DNA of 64,000 nt from Aromatoleum toluclasticum ATCC 700605. Lineage in GTDB: Bacteria; Pseudomonadota; Gammaproteobacteria; Burkholderiales; Rhodocyclaceae. Both the position numbers and the translations under genes were made by a program. The notes beneath the pieces are model-generated. The model worked only from the letters and a program-made list of their open reading frames with translations. It was not told the DNA's origin and made no database searches. This document shows positions 26,664 through 35,255 of this stretch, one piece after another. The DNA lies in NCBI RefSeq assembly GCF_000378245.1, contig NZ_KB899496.1:62001-126000 (forward strand), in the 5' to 3' direction. How positions within the stretch are numbered: the stretch's first letter is position 1; each line of letters starts with the position of its first letter.

Positions 26664-28340
26664 TTGTCCCATGCATTGTGGCGGGCCGCGCGGGTGGAGC
26701 GGGCGGCACGCGAGGCAGTGAAGCAGCGTGTCCGGGAGCGCACCGAACGTGCGCTGCAGCAGGCGCTCGCCTTCCAGCGGGCGATACTCGACAGCGCGAG
26801 CTACGCGATCATCGCGACCGACAAGCAGGGAGTCATTCTTACCCTCAATCCCGCCGCCGAACGTATGCTGGGATACAGCGCCACTGAAGTGGAGGGCAAG
26901 GCGACGCCGCTGCTCTTCCACGATCAGGCAGAGATGTCGCAGCGTGCCGCGGCGCTGTCGCGCGAACTGGGAGAGCCGATCGGGGCGGGCTTCGAGGTGT
27001 TCACGGTGAAGCCGCGGCGCGACCAGGCGGACGAGAACGAGTGGACCTATGTGCGCAAGGACGGCGTGCGCGTTCCGGTACGGCTTTCCATCACTGCGCT
27101 GCGGGATGTGCAAGGAGAGATTACCGGCTACCTTGGCATTGCCTCGGATATTACCGAGCATAAGCGGGCGCAGCAGGCAATCCTGGAACACGAGCGCCGC
27201 TTTCGTGCCATCTTCGACCAGACCTTCGAGTTCACCGGGTTGCTCTCCCCGGACGGCACCCTGCTCGAGGCGAATCAGACGGCGCTCGACTTTGTCGGCG
27301 CCGCGCGTAGCGACGTGGTCGGCCGCTCTTTCTGGGAGACGCCGTGGTGGCGCATTTCGCAGGAAGTGCAGGATCGTCTGCGGCTGGCCATCTCCGAGGC
27401 TGCGCAAGGCAGATTCGTGCGCTACGAGATCGAGGCTTTCGGGGTGGACGACTCTCTCCACATCCTGGATTTCTCGCTCAAGCCGGTTTACGACGAGCGC
27501 GGCGAGGTCGTGCTGCTCATTCCCGAAGGACGCGACATCACCGAACGCAGGCAGGCGGAAGCCGCCATCGAGCGCCTCAATCGGGCGCTGGCGCGGCGCG
27601 CAGCCGAACTCGAAAGTGTCAACCGCGAGCTCGAATCGTTCTCGTATTCGGTTTCCCATGACTTGCGCGCGCCGCTGCGCAGCATCGACGGTTTCAGCCA
27701 GGTATTGCTGGAAGACTATGCGGATCGGCTGGACGAGGACGGCCGCGACGCGCTGCGCCGGGTGCGCGCCGCCAGTCAGCGCATGGCGCAGCTGATCGAC
27801 GATATCCTCAAGCTCTCCCGCCTGTCGCGCGCGGAGATGCACCGCGAGCCGGTGGACCTATCGGCCATCGCGCGCACGATCGCCGACGAATTGCGCTGGA
27901 CGGAGCCGAAGCGCGAGGTGGAGTTCGTCATCGCCGACGGCGTCACCGCGCGGGCCGACGCGCGGCTGTTGCGGGTGGCGTTGGAGAATCTGCTGGGCAA
28001 TGCGTGGAAATACACTGCGCGGCACCCGCGGGCGCGTATCGAGTTCGGCACCGAGCGCGGCACGGACGGCTCCGTGGTCTATCTCGTGCGCGATGACGGT
28101 GCGGGTTTCGACATGGCGTATGCCGGCAAGCTCTTCGGCGCTTTCCAGCGGCTGCACGGCGATGCCGAGTTCCCCGGCTCCGGCGTCGGACTGACCAGCG
28201 TGCAGCGCATCGTGCACCGTCATGGCGGCGAGGTGTGGGCGGAAGGGGCCGTTGAAGGCGGCGCGACGTTCCGCTTCACCCTGCCCGACGAACGCGCCGC
28301 CGCGTATCCGATGGACAAACCCTTGTCGGGGGAGCCTTGA
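26664..28340 (+). CDS. Soluble PAS-PAS sensor histidine kinase
   Basis: A 558-aa histidine kinase with no transmembrane segment, so a cytosolic sensor. A short helical start is followed by PAS 1 (about 36-165), PAS 2 (about 180-305), a coiled linker, a HisKA domain with phosphoacceptor H332 ([10 protein letters not shown]) and a HATPase domain ([27 protein letters not shown]). This kinase subfamily is often paired with Rcp1-like receivers. The TTG start follows GGAGG at 8 bases. The receiver gene begins 1 base past its stop. Confidence 0.88.
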   Translation: MSHALWRAARVERAAREAVKQRVRERTERALQQALAFQRAILDSASYAIIATDKQGVILTLNPAAERMLGYSATEVEGKATPLLFHDQAEMSQRAAALSRELGEPIGAGFEVFTVKPRRDQADENEWTYVRKDGVRVPVRLSITALRDVQGEITGYLGIASDITEHKRAQQAILEHERRFRAIFDQTFEFTGLLSPDGTLLEANQTALDFVGAARSDVVGRSFWETPWWRISQEVQDRLRLAISEAAQGRFVRYEIEAFGVDDSLHILDFSLKPVYDERGEVVLLIPEGRDITERRQAEAAIERLNRALARRAAELESVNRELESFSYSVSHDLRAPLRSIDGFSQVLLEDYADRLDEDGRDALRRVRAASQRMAQLIDDILKLSRLSRAEMHREPVDLSAIARTIADELRWTEPKREVEFVIADGVTARADARLLRVALENLLGNAWKYTARHPRARIEFGTERGTDGSVVYLVRDDGAGFDMAYAGKLFGAFQRLHGDAEFPGSGVGLTSVQRIVHRHGGEVWAEGAVEGGATFRFTLPDERAAAYPMDKPLSGEP

Positions 28341-28341
28341 T

Positions 28342-28758
28342 ATGGAGAATCGAACCGTCCTGCTGGTGGAGGACAACGCCGATGACGAGGTGCTTACGCT
28401 GCGCGCCCTGCGCAAGCACGGCATCACTAACGTGGTGGTCAAGCGCGATGGCGCCGAGGCCCTCGACTACCTCCTCGGCGGCGCTGAGCTGCCCGCGGTG
28501 GTGCTGCTTGACCTCAAGCTGCCCAAGGTGGACGGCCTGGAGGTGCTGCGCCGGCTGCGCGCCGATGCGCGCACGCGCATCCTGCCGGTCGTGATCCTGA
28601 CCTCGTCCAAGGAGGAAAGCGATCTGTTCGAGGGGTACGGACGCGGCGCCAACAGCTACATTCGCAAACCCGTGGATTTCGTCGCGTTCATGGAAGCCGT
28701 ACGCCAGCTGGGGGTGTACTGGCTCGAACTCAACGAGCCGCCTCCGGTGCGAGGATAG
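28342..28758 (+). CDS. Rcp1-like single-domain response regulator
   Basis: A 138-aa lone receiver domain with acidic pocket VEDNADDE, phosphoacceptor D57 (LLDLKLPKVDG) and switch lysine in YIRKPVDF. The DxxVLTLRALRKHG and LGVYWLELNEPP ends are typical of Rcp1-type regulators that work with phytochrome-like kinases. It has no output domain and probably relays phosphate or signals by protein contact between the kinase before it and the GGDEF-EAL protein after it. Confidence 0.9.
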   Translation: MENRTVLLVEDNADDEVLTLRALRKHGITNVVVKRDGAEALDYLLGGAELPAVVLLDLKLPKVDGLEVLRRLRADARTRILPVVILTSSKEESDLFEGYGRGANSYIRKPVDFVAFMEAVRQLGVYWLELNEPPPVRG

Positions 28759-28762
28759 GGCG

Positions 28763-30868
28763 ATGGCGGGGGAGCAGCTCAGGGTGCTGATCGTCGAGGA
28801 TGCGGAGGACGACGCGCTGCTGATTGCTCGCGAGTTGCGGCGCGGCGGCTACGATCCGGTACTTACCCGTGTGGACACGGAGGCGGCGATGCGTGCCGCG
28901 CTGGGCGAATGCGGCGCGATCGACATGATCATCTCCGACTACACGCTGCCGCGTTTCTCCGGTCCCGCGGCCCTGGAGGTGTTCAAGGACTGTCGTTGCG
29001 ATCTGCCGTTCATCATCGTTTCGGGCACCATCGGCGAGGAAACCGCGGTGAAACTGCTCAAGGCGGGCGCCCACGACTTCATCCTCAAGAGCAACCTCGC
29101 GCGGCTGGTGCCGGCGGCAGACCGCGAGCTGCGTGAAGTCGAGGTGCGCCGTGCGCGCCGCCACGCCGAGGCATGCCTGCGCGAGAGCGAGGAACGCTAT
29201 GCGCTCGCGGCACAGGGCGCCAACGACGGGCTGTGGGACTGGGACCTGCGGGCCGGGAGCGTCTACTATTCGCCGCGCTGGAAGGCCATGCTGGGGTACG
29301 CCGAGGACGAGATCGGCGATGGCATCGACGAATGGTTCTCGCGTGTGCACGAGGACGACCGGCCGGTCGTGGAATCCCGGCTGCAGGCGCATCTTTCGGG
29401 CAGCACAGCCCATTTCGAGAGCGAGCACCGCATGCGCAACAAGCGCGATGAGATCCTCTGGATGCTCACGCGCGGCCTCGCGGTGCGCGATGCGGATCGG
29501 CAACCTTACCGCGTCGCAGGCTCGCAGACCGACATTACCGAACGCAAGCGCGCCGAGGAGCGCTTGCGCTTCCAGGCGCTGCACGATGCCCTTACCGGAT
29601 TGCCCAACCGCACGCTGTTCATGGAGCGCCTGCAGAGTGCGCTCGAGGGTGGGGAAGTGGGTGAGTGCCGCTTTGCCGTGATGCTGGTGGACCTCGACCG
29701 CTACAAGATCATCACGGACAGCTTCGGCCACAGCGTGGGTGACGCGCTGGTGCTGGCCGTGGCGCGCATGCTGCAGGCGCGGATCGGACCGCGGGATACC
29801 GTGGCCCGCCTCGGTGGCGACGAGTTCGCCGTGCTGGTGGAAGGGATGACCAGCGCCGACGCGGCCGTCGTCTTCGCCGAAAGTTTCCAGGCGGCATTGA
29901 CGGGCCCGCTTCCCATCGACGGCCACGACGTGTTTACCACCGCCAGCATCGGTATCGTCATGGGCCCCGAGCGGTACAGCACGCCCGAGGAAATGCTGCG
30001 CGACGCCGACACCGCCAATCAGCGCGCCAAGGCGCAACGCAAGGGGCACTGCCAGGTGTTCGACACGGCAATGCATACCTTCGCGGTGAACCAGTTGCGC
30101 CTGGAAACCGACCTGCGGCGGGCAGTGGAGCGCGACGAGCTGGCGCTCTTCTACCAACCACTGGTAAATCTCGCGAGCGGCGAGATCGACGGGTTCGAGG
30201 CGCTGCTGCGCTGGCGCCATCCCGAACGCGGCCTGATGTCGCCGTCGGAATTCATCCCGGTCGCGGAAGACACCGGCCTGATCGTGCCGCTTGGAAGCTG
30301 GGCCCTGCGGGAAGCCTGCCGGCAGTTGAGTGCGTGGCAGGCGCAGTTCCCCGCGCTGCGTCCAAAGGTAAGCGTCAACTTGTCCGCGGTCCAGTTCGCC
30401 CAGCCGGACCTCGCGGACGTCGTACTACAGGCGCTGGCCAGCGCCCATCTGGAGGCCCGCTACCTGAAGCTCGAGATCACCGAAAGCGTGCTCATGGCCA
30501 GCAGCGCGGCGGCCATGAAGATGCTCGACCGCTTGCAGAACGAGCAGATCAAGTTCCTGATGGACGATTTCGGCACCGGCTATTCCAGCCTGTCCTACCT
30601 TCACCGCTTTCCGCTCGACGTCCTCAAGATCGACGCCTCCTTCGTGCAGAAGATGGACAAGGAGGCGAAGCACGACGAGATCGTGCAGGCGATCGTCGCG
30701 CTCGCGAACAGTCTGAACATGGAGATCGTGGCCGAGGGCATGGAAACCCTCGGGACCCTGGCACGGCTGCGCGAGCTCAAGGTCGGTTTCGGCCAGGGTT
30801 ACCTCTTCTCACGGCCCCTGGAAGCGGAGGCGGCCGGCCGCCTGCTGGCGAGCCGGCGGCACTGGTAG
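28763..30868 (+). CDS. REC-PAS-GGDEF-EAL cyclic-di-GMP protein
   Basis: A 701-aa protein with a receiver domain (about 6-125, phosphoacceptor D59), a PAS domain (about 140-262), a diguanylate cyclase domain with intact GGDEF (351-355), and a phosphodiesterase domain with intact EAL (479-481) plus DDFGTGYSSL and a metal-site EGME. Both output domains look catalytically competent, so it may make or degrade c-di-GMP depending on phosphorylation. It starts 4 bases after the lone receiver and completes a kinase-relay-output trio. Confidence 0.92.
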   Translation: MAGEQLRVLIVEDAEDDALLIARELRRGGYDPVLTRVDTEAAMRAALGECGAIDMIISDYTLPRFSGPAALEVFKDCRCDLPFIIVSGTIGEETAVKLLKAGAHDFILKSNLARLVPAADRELREVEVRRARRHAEACLRESEERYALAAQGANDGLWDWDLRAGSVYYSPRWKAMLGYAEDEIGDGIDEWFSRVHEDDRPVVESRLQAHLSGSTAHFESEHRMRNKRDEILWMLTRGLAVRDADRQPYRVAGSQTDITERKRAEERLRFQALHDALTGLPNRTLFMERLQSALEGGEVGECRFAVMLVDLDRYKIITDSFGHSVGDALVLAVARMLQARIGPRDTVARLGGDEFAVLVEGMTSADAAVVFAESFQAALTGPLPIDGHDVFTTASIGIVMGPERYSTPEEMLRDADTANQRAKAQRKGHCQVFDTAMHTFAVNQLRLETDLRRAVERDELALFYQPLVNLASGEIDGFEALLRWRHPERGLMSPSEFIPVAEDTGLIVPLGSWALREACRQLSAWQAQFPALRPKVSVNLSAVQFAQPDLADVVLQALASAHLEARYLKLEITESVLMASSAAAMKMLDRLQNEQIKFLMDDFGTGYSSLSYLHRFPLDVLKIDASFVQKMDKEAKHDEIVQAIVALANSLNMEIVAEGMETLGTLARLRELKVGFGQGYLFSRPLEAEAAGRLLASRRHW

Positions 30869-30904
30869 CGCTGTCGCCGCCCGGGCGGGTTCCCCGCGAG
30901 AGGA

Positions 30905-32593
30905 TCATTTGTCGCGCCCGCCGTGCCAGATCGATACGAGCACGGCCACTCCGCCGATGACGGCCCCGAAGAAGCCCAGCATGCCGAAGGTCTGCAGCGC
31001 GGCGAACGCGGGTTCGCGCACGACGGTCATCACGATCGCCGAGCCGATGATCAGCGCAGCGGTGACGATGCCGATGGTCATGCGCGTGGCCGCGCGGTCG
31101 AGCTGCTCGCCGAGGCGCTTGAGCGAGACGATGTCGACCTGCATCTGGAGTTTGCCGCGCCGGGCCGAGCGCAGAAGCTGGCTGAGGTCGCGCGGGAGGC
31201 CGGTGACGAGGTCCACGGCCTGCGCGAACGTGCGCCAGCCGCGCTTTGCGATGGCTGCCGGGGCATGATGGGCGAGCAGCACGCGGCGCAGGAAGGGGGC
31301 GGCCTCGGCGCCCATGTCGAAATCGGGATCGAGCTGGCGGCCCATGCCTTCCAGCGTGATGAAGGCCTTGATCAGCAAGGACAGGTCGGGCGGCAGGGCG
31401 ATGCCGTGCTCGCGCAGGATCATCACCAGGTCGGACAGCATCGCGCCGATGTCGAGTTGCTTGAGGGGGACGCCCTTGTACTGGTCGACGAAGGTGTCGA
31501 TCTCGTGGCGCAGGCGTTCCGGCTCCGTTTCGGGGGCGTCGGCGTCGCGCCATTCGAGCAGGACATCGGCGACGGCGGCTGCGTCGTTGGAGACGAGACC
31601 GTTGAGCAGCACGGCGAGTTCGTAGCGGCGCGTTTCGGAGAGCCGGCCGACCATGCCGAAGTCGATGAAGGCGATGCGGTTGCCGTGCAGGTAGAAGACG
31701 TTGCCGGGGTGCGGGTCGGCGTGGAAGAAGCCGTCTTCGAGCATCATCTTCAACACCGCCGCGGCGCCGCGGCGGGCGAGGAGCTTGCGTTCCAGCCCCG
31801 CAGCATCGACGCCGGCAAGATCCCGGCCGGGGATGCCGTCGATGAAGTCCTGCACGTTCAGGCGTTCGCCGCACCACTGCCAATGCACGCGCGGAATGAC
31901 GATCTCGGGGTGCCCGATGAAGCTTGCAGCGACGCGCTCGGCGTAGCGGCACTCGGCGGCGAAGTCGATTTCGCGGCGCAGCGACAGCGTGAATTCGCGC
32001 ACGACCTGGCAGGGGCGGTAGCGGCGCAGGTCCGGCGCTTCGGCCTCGATGATCTCGGCGAGGCGGGCGAGCAGCCGCAGGTCTGCCTCAATGGTCGGGC
32101 GGATGCCGGGCCGGCGCACCTTCAGGATCACCGGGCGGCCGTCGTGCAGCCGGGCGCGGTAGACCTGCGCGAGCGAGGCGGCCGCGAGGGGCTGGGTGTC
32201 GAGTTCGGCGAAGGCGGCTTCGGGCGCTTCGCCGAGATCCTCGGTGAGCTGTTCGCGCACCTGCTCGAAGGGAACGGCCGGGGCCGAATCCTGCAGGCGG
32301 CCGAATTCGGCGATCCATTCGGGCGGGAGGAGATCGACTCGGGTGGCGAGGATCTGGCCGAGTTTGATGAAGGTCGGGCCGAGCTCTTCCAGGGCGCGGC
32401 GCACGCGCGCCGGGGGTTCCAGGCGGGCGAGTTCCTCGGGCTCGTTCCAGTGCAGGGCCTTGCCGGCGCGCTCCAGCGTGTCGGCAAGGCCTATGCGGCG
32501 TACGAGATCGCCGAAGCCGTAACGGATCAGGACGGCGGCGATGTCGTGGGCGCGTGTCAGCTCACGTGTCGCGCCGATCGCTTTCCACAGCAT
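30905..32593 (-). CDS. ubiB: UbiB/AarF-family atypical kinase
   Basis: A 562-aa ABC1/ADCK/UbiB-family protein needed for ubiquinone biosynthesis. It shows the family motif FIKLGQILATR, the alanine-rich loop AAASLAQVYRA replacing the usual P-loop, the catalytic HADPHPGN and IDFGMVG (metal-binding Asp), and two C-terminal transmembrane helices. It binds ATP and acts at the inner-membrane face. Its start overlaps the stop of an unknown helical protein; no other ubi gene is nearby. Confidence 0.9.
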   Translation of the reverse strand: MLWKAIGATRELTRAHDIAAVLIRYGFGDLVRRIGLADTLERAGKALHWNEPEELARLEPPARVRRALEELGPTFIKLGQILATRVDLLPPEWIAEFGRLQDSAPAVPFEQVREQLTEDLGEAPEAAFAELDTQPLAAASLAQVYRARLHDGRPVILKVRRPGIRPTIEADLRLLARLAEIIEAEAPDLRRYRPCQVVREFTLSLRREIDFAAECRYAERVAASFIGHPEIVIPRVHWQWCGERLNVQDFIDGIPGRDLAGVDAAGLERKLLARRGAAAVLKMMLEDGFFHADPHPGNVFYLHGNRIAFIDFGMVGRLSETRRYELAVLLNGLVSNDAAAVADVLLEWRDADAPETEPERLRHEIDTFVDQYKGVPLKQLDIGAMLSDLVMILREHGIALPPDLSLLIKAFITLEGMGRQLDPDFDMGAEAAPFLRRVLLAHHAPAAIAKRGWRTFAQAVDLVTGLPRDLSQLLRSARRGKLQMQVDIVSLKRLGEQLDRAATRMTIGIVTAALIIGSAIVMTVVREPAFAALQTFGMLGFFGAVIGGVAVLVSIWHGGRDK

Positions 32594-33267
32594 CAGGCCT
32601 GCGGATCGCGCGGTCCGCCCTTGTCGTCATCCGAGCCGGCCGGGTGCAGGCGGTCGGCGACGCCCCTGAGCATCCCCGAGGCCAGCGCCGCGAGCAGTCC
32701 CGCCTCGTTGCGCAGGGTCTGCGCGCCGCTTTGCACCTGCTCGCGCGTGAGGTCGGCGACGGCACGCGCGAGATCGGCTCCCGCGTTCGCGATGCGTCCG
32801 CCGACCGCGGTGCCGCTGTTGCGGGCGTGCTCGGTGAGTTCGTGCAGCGTGGCGCGCGCGAGGCCGGTCGCGCCGCGTCCCGCGTCAGCCAGCGTGCGCA
32901 GGAAGTTCGACTCCATGGCGCCCAGCTGGTCGAGCGTGCCGCGGATTTCCTGGCGCGAGTACTCGCTGCTGCGTCCGACTGCTTCCTTCACGGCGAGCAG
33001 CGTCGCCTGGGCCGCCGCCGCAAGGGCTTCGTCCAGCCCGCGCACCGCTTCGCGCATGGCTTCGGTGCGTTCTCGATCCGGGCGTTCGATGCCTTGCTGC
33101 GCGCCCCTGAGCACGGCGTCGGTGACTTGCTTGAGCGCGTCGGCATCCAGTTTGCCGTGCGACAGTGCCCCCAGCGTGATCGTCCGCACGCGCTCGGCAA
33201 CTGAAGCCGGATCGCCGTCGACGGCAGCCTCCACGTCGCGTTCGATGCTTTCGAAATCCTGACTCAT
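32593..33267 (-). CDS. Uncharacterised Ala-rich helical protein coupled to ubiB
   Basis: A 224-aa protein I cannot name. It begins MSQDFESIERDVEAAVDG and is almost entirely predicted helix, rich in Ala, Leu, Arg and Glu, with repeated amphipathic stretches (LDEALAAAAQATLLAVKEAV, LTREQVQSGAQTL). There is no signal peptide or clear transmembrane helix. Composition recalls phasins or lipid-associated helical proteins. The start is the methionine near 33267, although the frame stays open far upstream opposite pepD. The stop overlaps the ubiB ATG, which argues for a shared role near membrane or quinone lipid. Confidence 0.7.
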   Translation of the reverse strand: MSQDFESIERDVEAAVDGDPASVAERVRTITLGALSHGKLDADALKQVTDAVLRGAQQGIERPDRERTEAMREAVRGLDEALAAAAQATLLAVKEAVGRSSEYSRQEIRGTLDQLGAMESNFLRTLADAGRGATGLARATLHELTEHARNSGTAVGGRIANAGADLARAVADLTREQVQSGAQTLRNEAGLLAALASGMLRGVADRLHPAGSDDDKGGPRDPQA

Positions 33268-33471
33268 GAGCGTTCCCCTGTTCGTCCGGCGTCCGGCGGG
33301 GCGCCGATGCTGTTGCCACACGTTTGAAGTATGGCCTCCGGAAAGGTGGATGGCGATGGAATTTTTGACGCTATCCAGCCTGCAAGGACCTGCCGCTGAT
33401 CGTGTCCGGCGGCCTGCGTGGCTTACCATTGTGCTCCTGACCGCTGCGACCGTCTTTCTGCACCCCTTGCC

Positions 33472-34959
33472 ATGACCGACTCCGTTTCGCCCGCCTTCTC
33501 CGGCCTCGAACCCGCTCCCGTGTGGGCGCATTTCTCCACGTTGTGCCGCATCCCGCGCCAGTCCAAGGAGGAGGGCGCGCTGCGCGACCTGCTGCGCGAC
33601 CGGGCACTGGCGCGCGGACTGGCGGTGTCGGTCGATGGCGCAGGAAACTTGCTGATCCGCAAACCGGCAAGCAAGGGCTGCGAGGGCGCCCTGGGCGTCG
33701 TGCTGCAGGCGCATCTGGACATGGTGTGCCAGAAGACGGCCGATTCGGCGCACGACTTTTCCCGCGACGCGATCGGGGTGGAGCGGGACGGCGACTGGCT
33801 CGCCGCCACGGCAACGACTCTCGGTGCCGACAACGGCATCGGGGTGGCGCTGATCGTCGCCGTACTGGAGGACGATTCGCTCGCGCACGGGCCGATCGAA
33901 GCCTTGCTGACCGTGGATGAGGAGGCCGGCATGGGCGGCGCGCAGGGGCTGGCCGCCGACGCGCTGCAGGGGCGGCTGATGCTGAACCTCGACACCGAGG
34001 AGTGGGGGGAGTTCTTCATCGGCTGTGCCGGCGGGCTGGACGTGAATGTGCGGCGCGACGGGCTGGCGGAGCCGCCTCCGGCCGGAACAGAACAGTGGCA
34101 GGTCGAGGTGCATGGCCTGCGCGGCGGACATTCGGGCGTCGACATCCACGAGGAGCGCGGCAACGCGATCAAGTTGCTGGTGCGCGTGCTGCGCGATCTG
34201 GAACGCCGTTTCGACCTGCGCCTCGGTTCGCTCGAAGGCGGTTCGGCGCGCAATGCGCTGCCGCGCGATGCGCGGGCGCGGGTGGCGCTGAGGGCCGGAT
34301 GCGGAGATGAACTGACGCTTGTCCTCGCGGAATGGCAGGCGCGCTTGCGGGACGAGTTGAAGGGCGTGGACGAAGGTGTGAGCCTGCGGGCCGTGCCCGT
34401 CGCGGCTGTCGAGCGCGTGATGTCCGTGCCGGAGCAGGCGGTGTGGCTCGCCTCGCTGCATGCGGCACCGCACGGGGTGCGCCGCCGCAGCCTGAGCGTG
34501 CCGGGAGTCGTCGAGACGTCGAACAACCTCGGCATCGTCGCGCTGGGTCCGGATGGCGGCTCGTGCAGCTTCATGGTGCGGTCCCTGCTGGACGGGGCGG
34601 CCGTCGCGCTTGGCGACGAGATCGTCAGCCTCTTCGGCCTGTCGGGAACGGCAGCCGAGGCGTCGGGTCACTATCCGGGATGGGCGCCGCAGGCCGATTC
34701 GCCCTTGCTCGCACTGTGCCGCGAAGTGTATCGGCACGAATACGGAGTCGAGTCGCGCGTGCAGGTCATCCATGCGGGGCTCGAATGCGGGCTCATCGCG
34801 GCCAACTATCCGGACATGCAGATCGTGTCCTTCGGGCCGACGATACGCGGCGCCCACGCACCCGGCGAGCGCGTCGAGATCGCGTCGGTGGGCCGCGTAT
34901 GGCACCTGCTGGGCGCGATCCTCGCGGCGGTCGCCGAACGGCGCGAGGTGGGGGCATGA
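33472..34959 (+). CDS. pepD: Cytosolic aminoacyl-histidine dipeptidase (PepD, M20 family)
   Basis: A 495-aa M20 metallopeptidase matching PepD, which hydrolyses Xaa-His dipeptides such as carnosine. Metal and catalytic motifs are LQAHLDMVCQK, LGADNGIGVA, TVDEEAGMGG and NLDTEEWGEFFIGCAGG. The lid domain contains GGHSGVDIHEERGNAIKL in order. Length is close to E. coli PepD (485 aa). The ATG at 33472 gives the normal N-terminus. Its 204-base upstream region, shared with the divergent helical-protein gene, shows no recognisable site. Its stop overlaps the next gene. Confidence 0.93.
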   Translation: MTDSVSPAFSGLEPAPVWAHFSTLCRIPRQSKEEGALRDLLRDRALARGLAVSVDGAGNLLIRKPASKGCEGALGVVLQAHLDMVCQKTADSAHDFSRDAIGVERDGDWLAATATTLGADNGIGVALIVAVLEDDSLAHGPIEALLTVDEEAGMGGAQGLAADALQGRLMLNLDTEEWGEFFIGCAGGLDVNVRRDGLAEPPPAGTEQWQVEVHGLRGGHSGVDIHEERGNAIKLLVRVLRDLERRFDLRLGSLEGGSARNALPRDARARVALRAGCGDELTLVLAEWQARLRDELKGVDEGVSLRAVPVAAVERVMSVPEQAVWLASLHAAPHGVRRRSLSVPGVVETSNNLGIVALGPDGGSCSFMVRSLLDGAAVALGDEIVSLFGLSGTAAEASGHYPGWAPQADSPLLALCREVYRHEYGVESRVQVIHAGLECGLIAANYPDMQIVSFGPTIRGAHAPGERVEIASVGRVWHLLGAILAAVAERREVGA

Positions 34960-35165
34960 ATCCCGAGCACCTCGAAGCGCTGGTCGCGACGGAGATGCCT
35001 TTCGGGAAGTACAAGGGCCGGCTGATCGCCGATCTGCCGGGGCATTACCTGAACTGGTTCGCCCGCGAAGGTTTCCCTCCGGGCAGGCTGGGGCAACTGA
35101 TCGCCTTGATGCATGAACTCGATCACAACGGCTTGTCCGGACTGCTGACGCCGCTGCGGAAGTGA
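34956..35165 (+). CDS. DUF3820 family small protein
   Basis: A 69-aa protein matching DUF3820, small proteins with a conserved PFGKYKG motif (here MPFGKYKGRLIADLPGHYLNWFAR, split around residues 14-37). The family is known in Pseudomonas as a putative quorum-regulated virulence factor; the molecular role is unknown. It overlaps the pepD stop by four bases (ATGA), so it is translated with pepD. Confidence 0.85.
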   Translation: MNPEHLEALVATEMPFGKYKGRLIADLPGHYLNWFAREGFPPGRLGQLIALMHELDHNGLSGLLTPLRK

Positions 35166-35179
35166 TCGCCTCGCGGTCG

Positions 35180-35229
35180 AATTCGAAAGCAAGGACCGGA
35201 GTGTGTCCGGGCTGAGGGATGCTTAAAGT
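35180..35229 (+). promoter_or_regulatory. Candidate Ada box and promoter of ada-alkA
   Basis: AAT-N6-GCAA lies at 35180-35192 (AAT, TCGAAA, GCAA), the exact spacing of the A and B boxes bound by methylated Ada in E. coli. A -10-like TAAAGT lies at 35224-35229, and the poor -35 position (35201-35206) starts 8 bases after the box, as expected for an activator-dependent promoter. The ada start is at 35256. Confidence 0.6.
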
Positions 35230-35255
35230 ATTGCTCACCGGACTCTGATGGAGCG

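Noticed and set aside
30923-33262. A 779-codon plus-strand open frame opposite ubiB
   Set aside because: Low-complexity sequence, antisense to a strongly conserved gene, with no ribosome-binding site.
33266-33475. A 69-codon frame between the helical-protein gene and pepD
   Set aside because: It occupies the divergent promoter space and overlaps the pepD start without a ribosome-binding site.
32593-35238. An 881-codon minus-strand open frame opposite pepD
   Set aside because: Only its last 224 codons are convincing; the rest is an antisense shadow of the clear pepD gene in GC-rich DNA.
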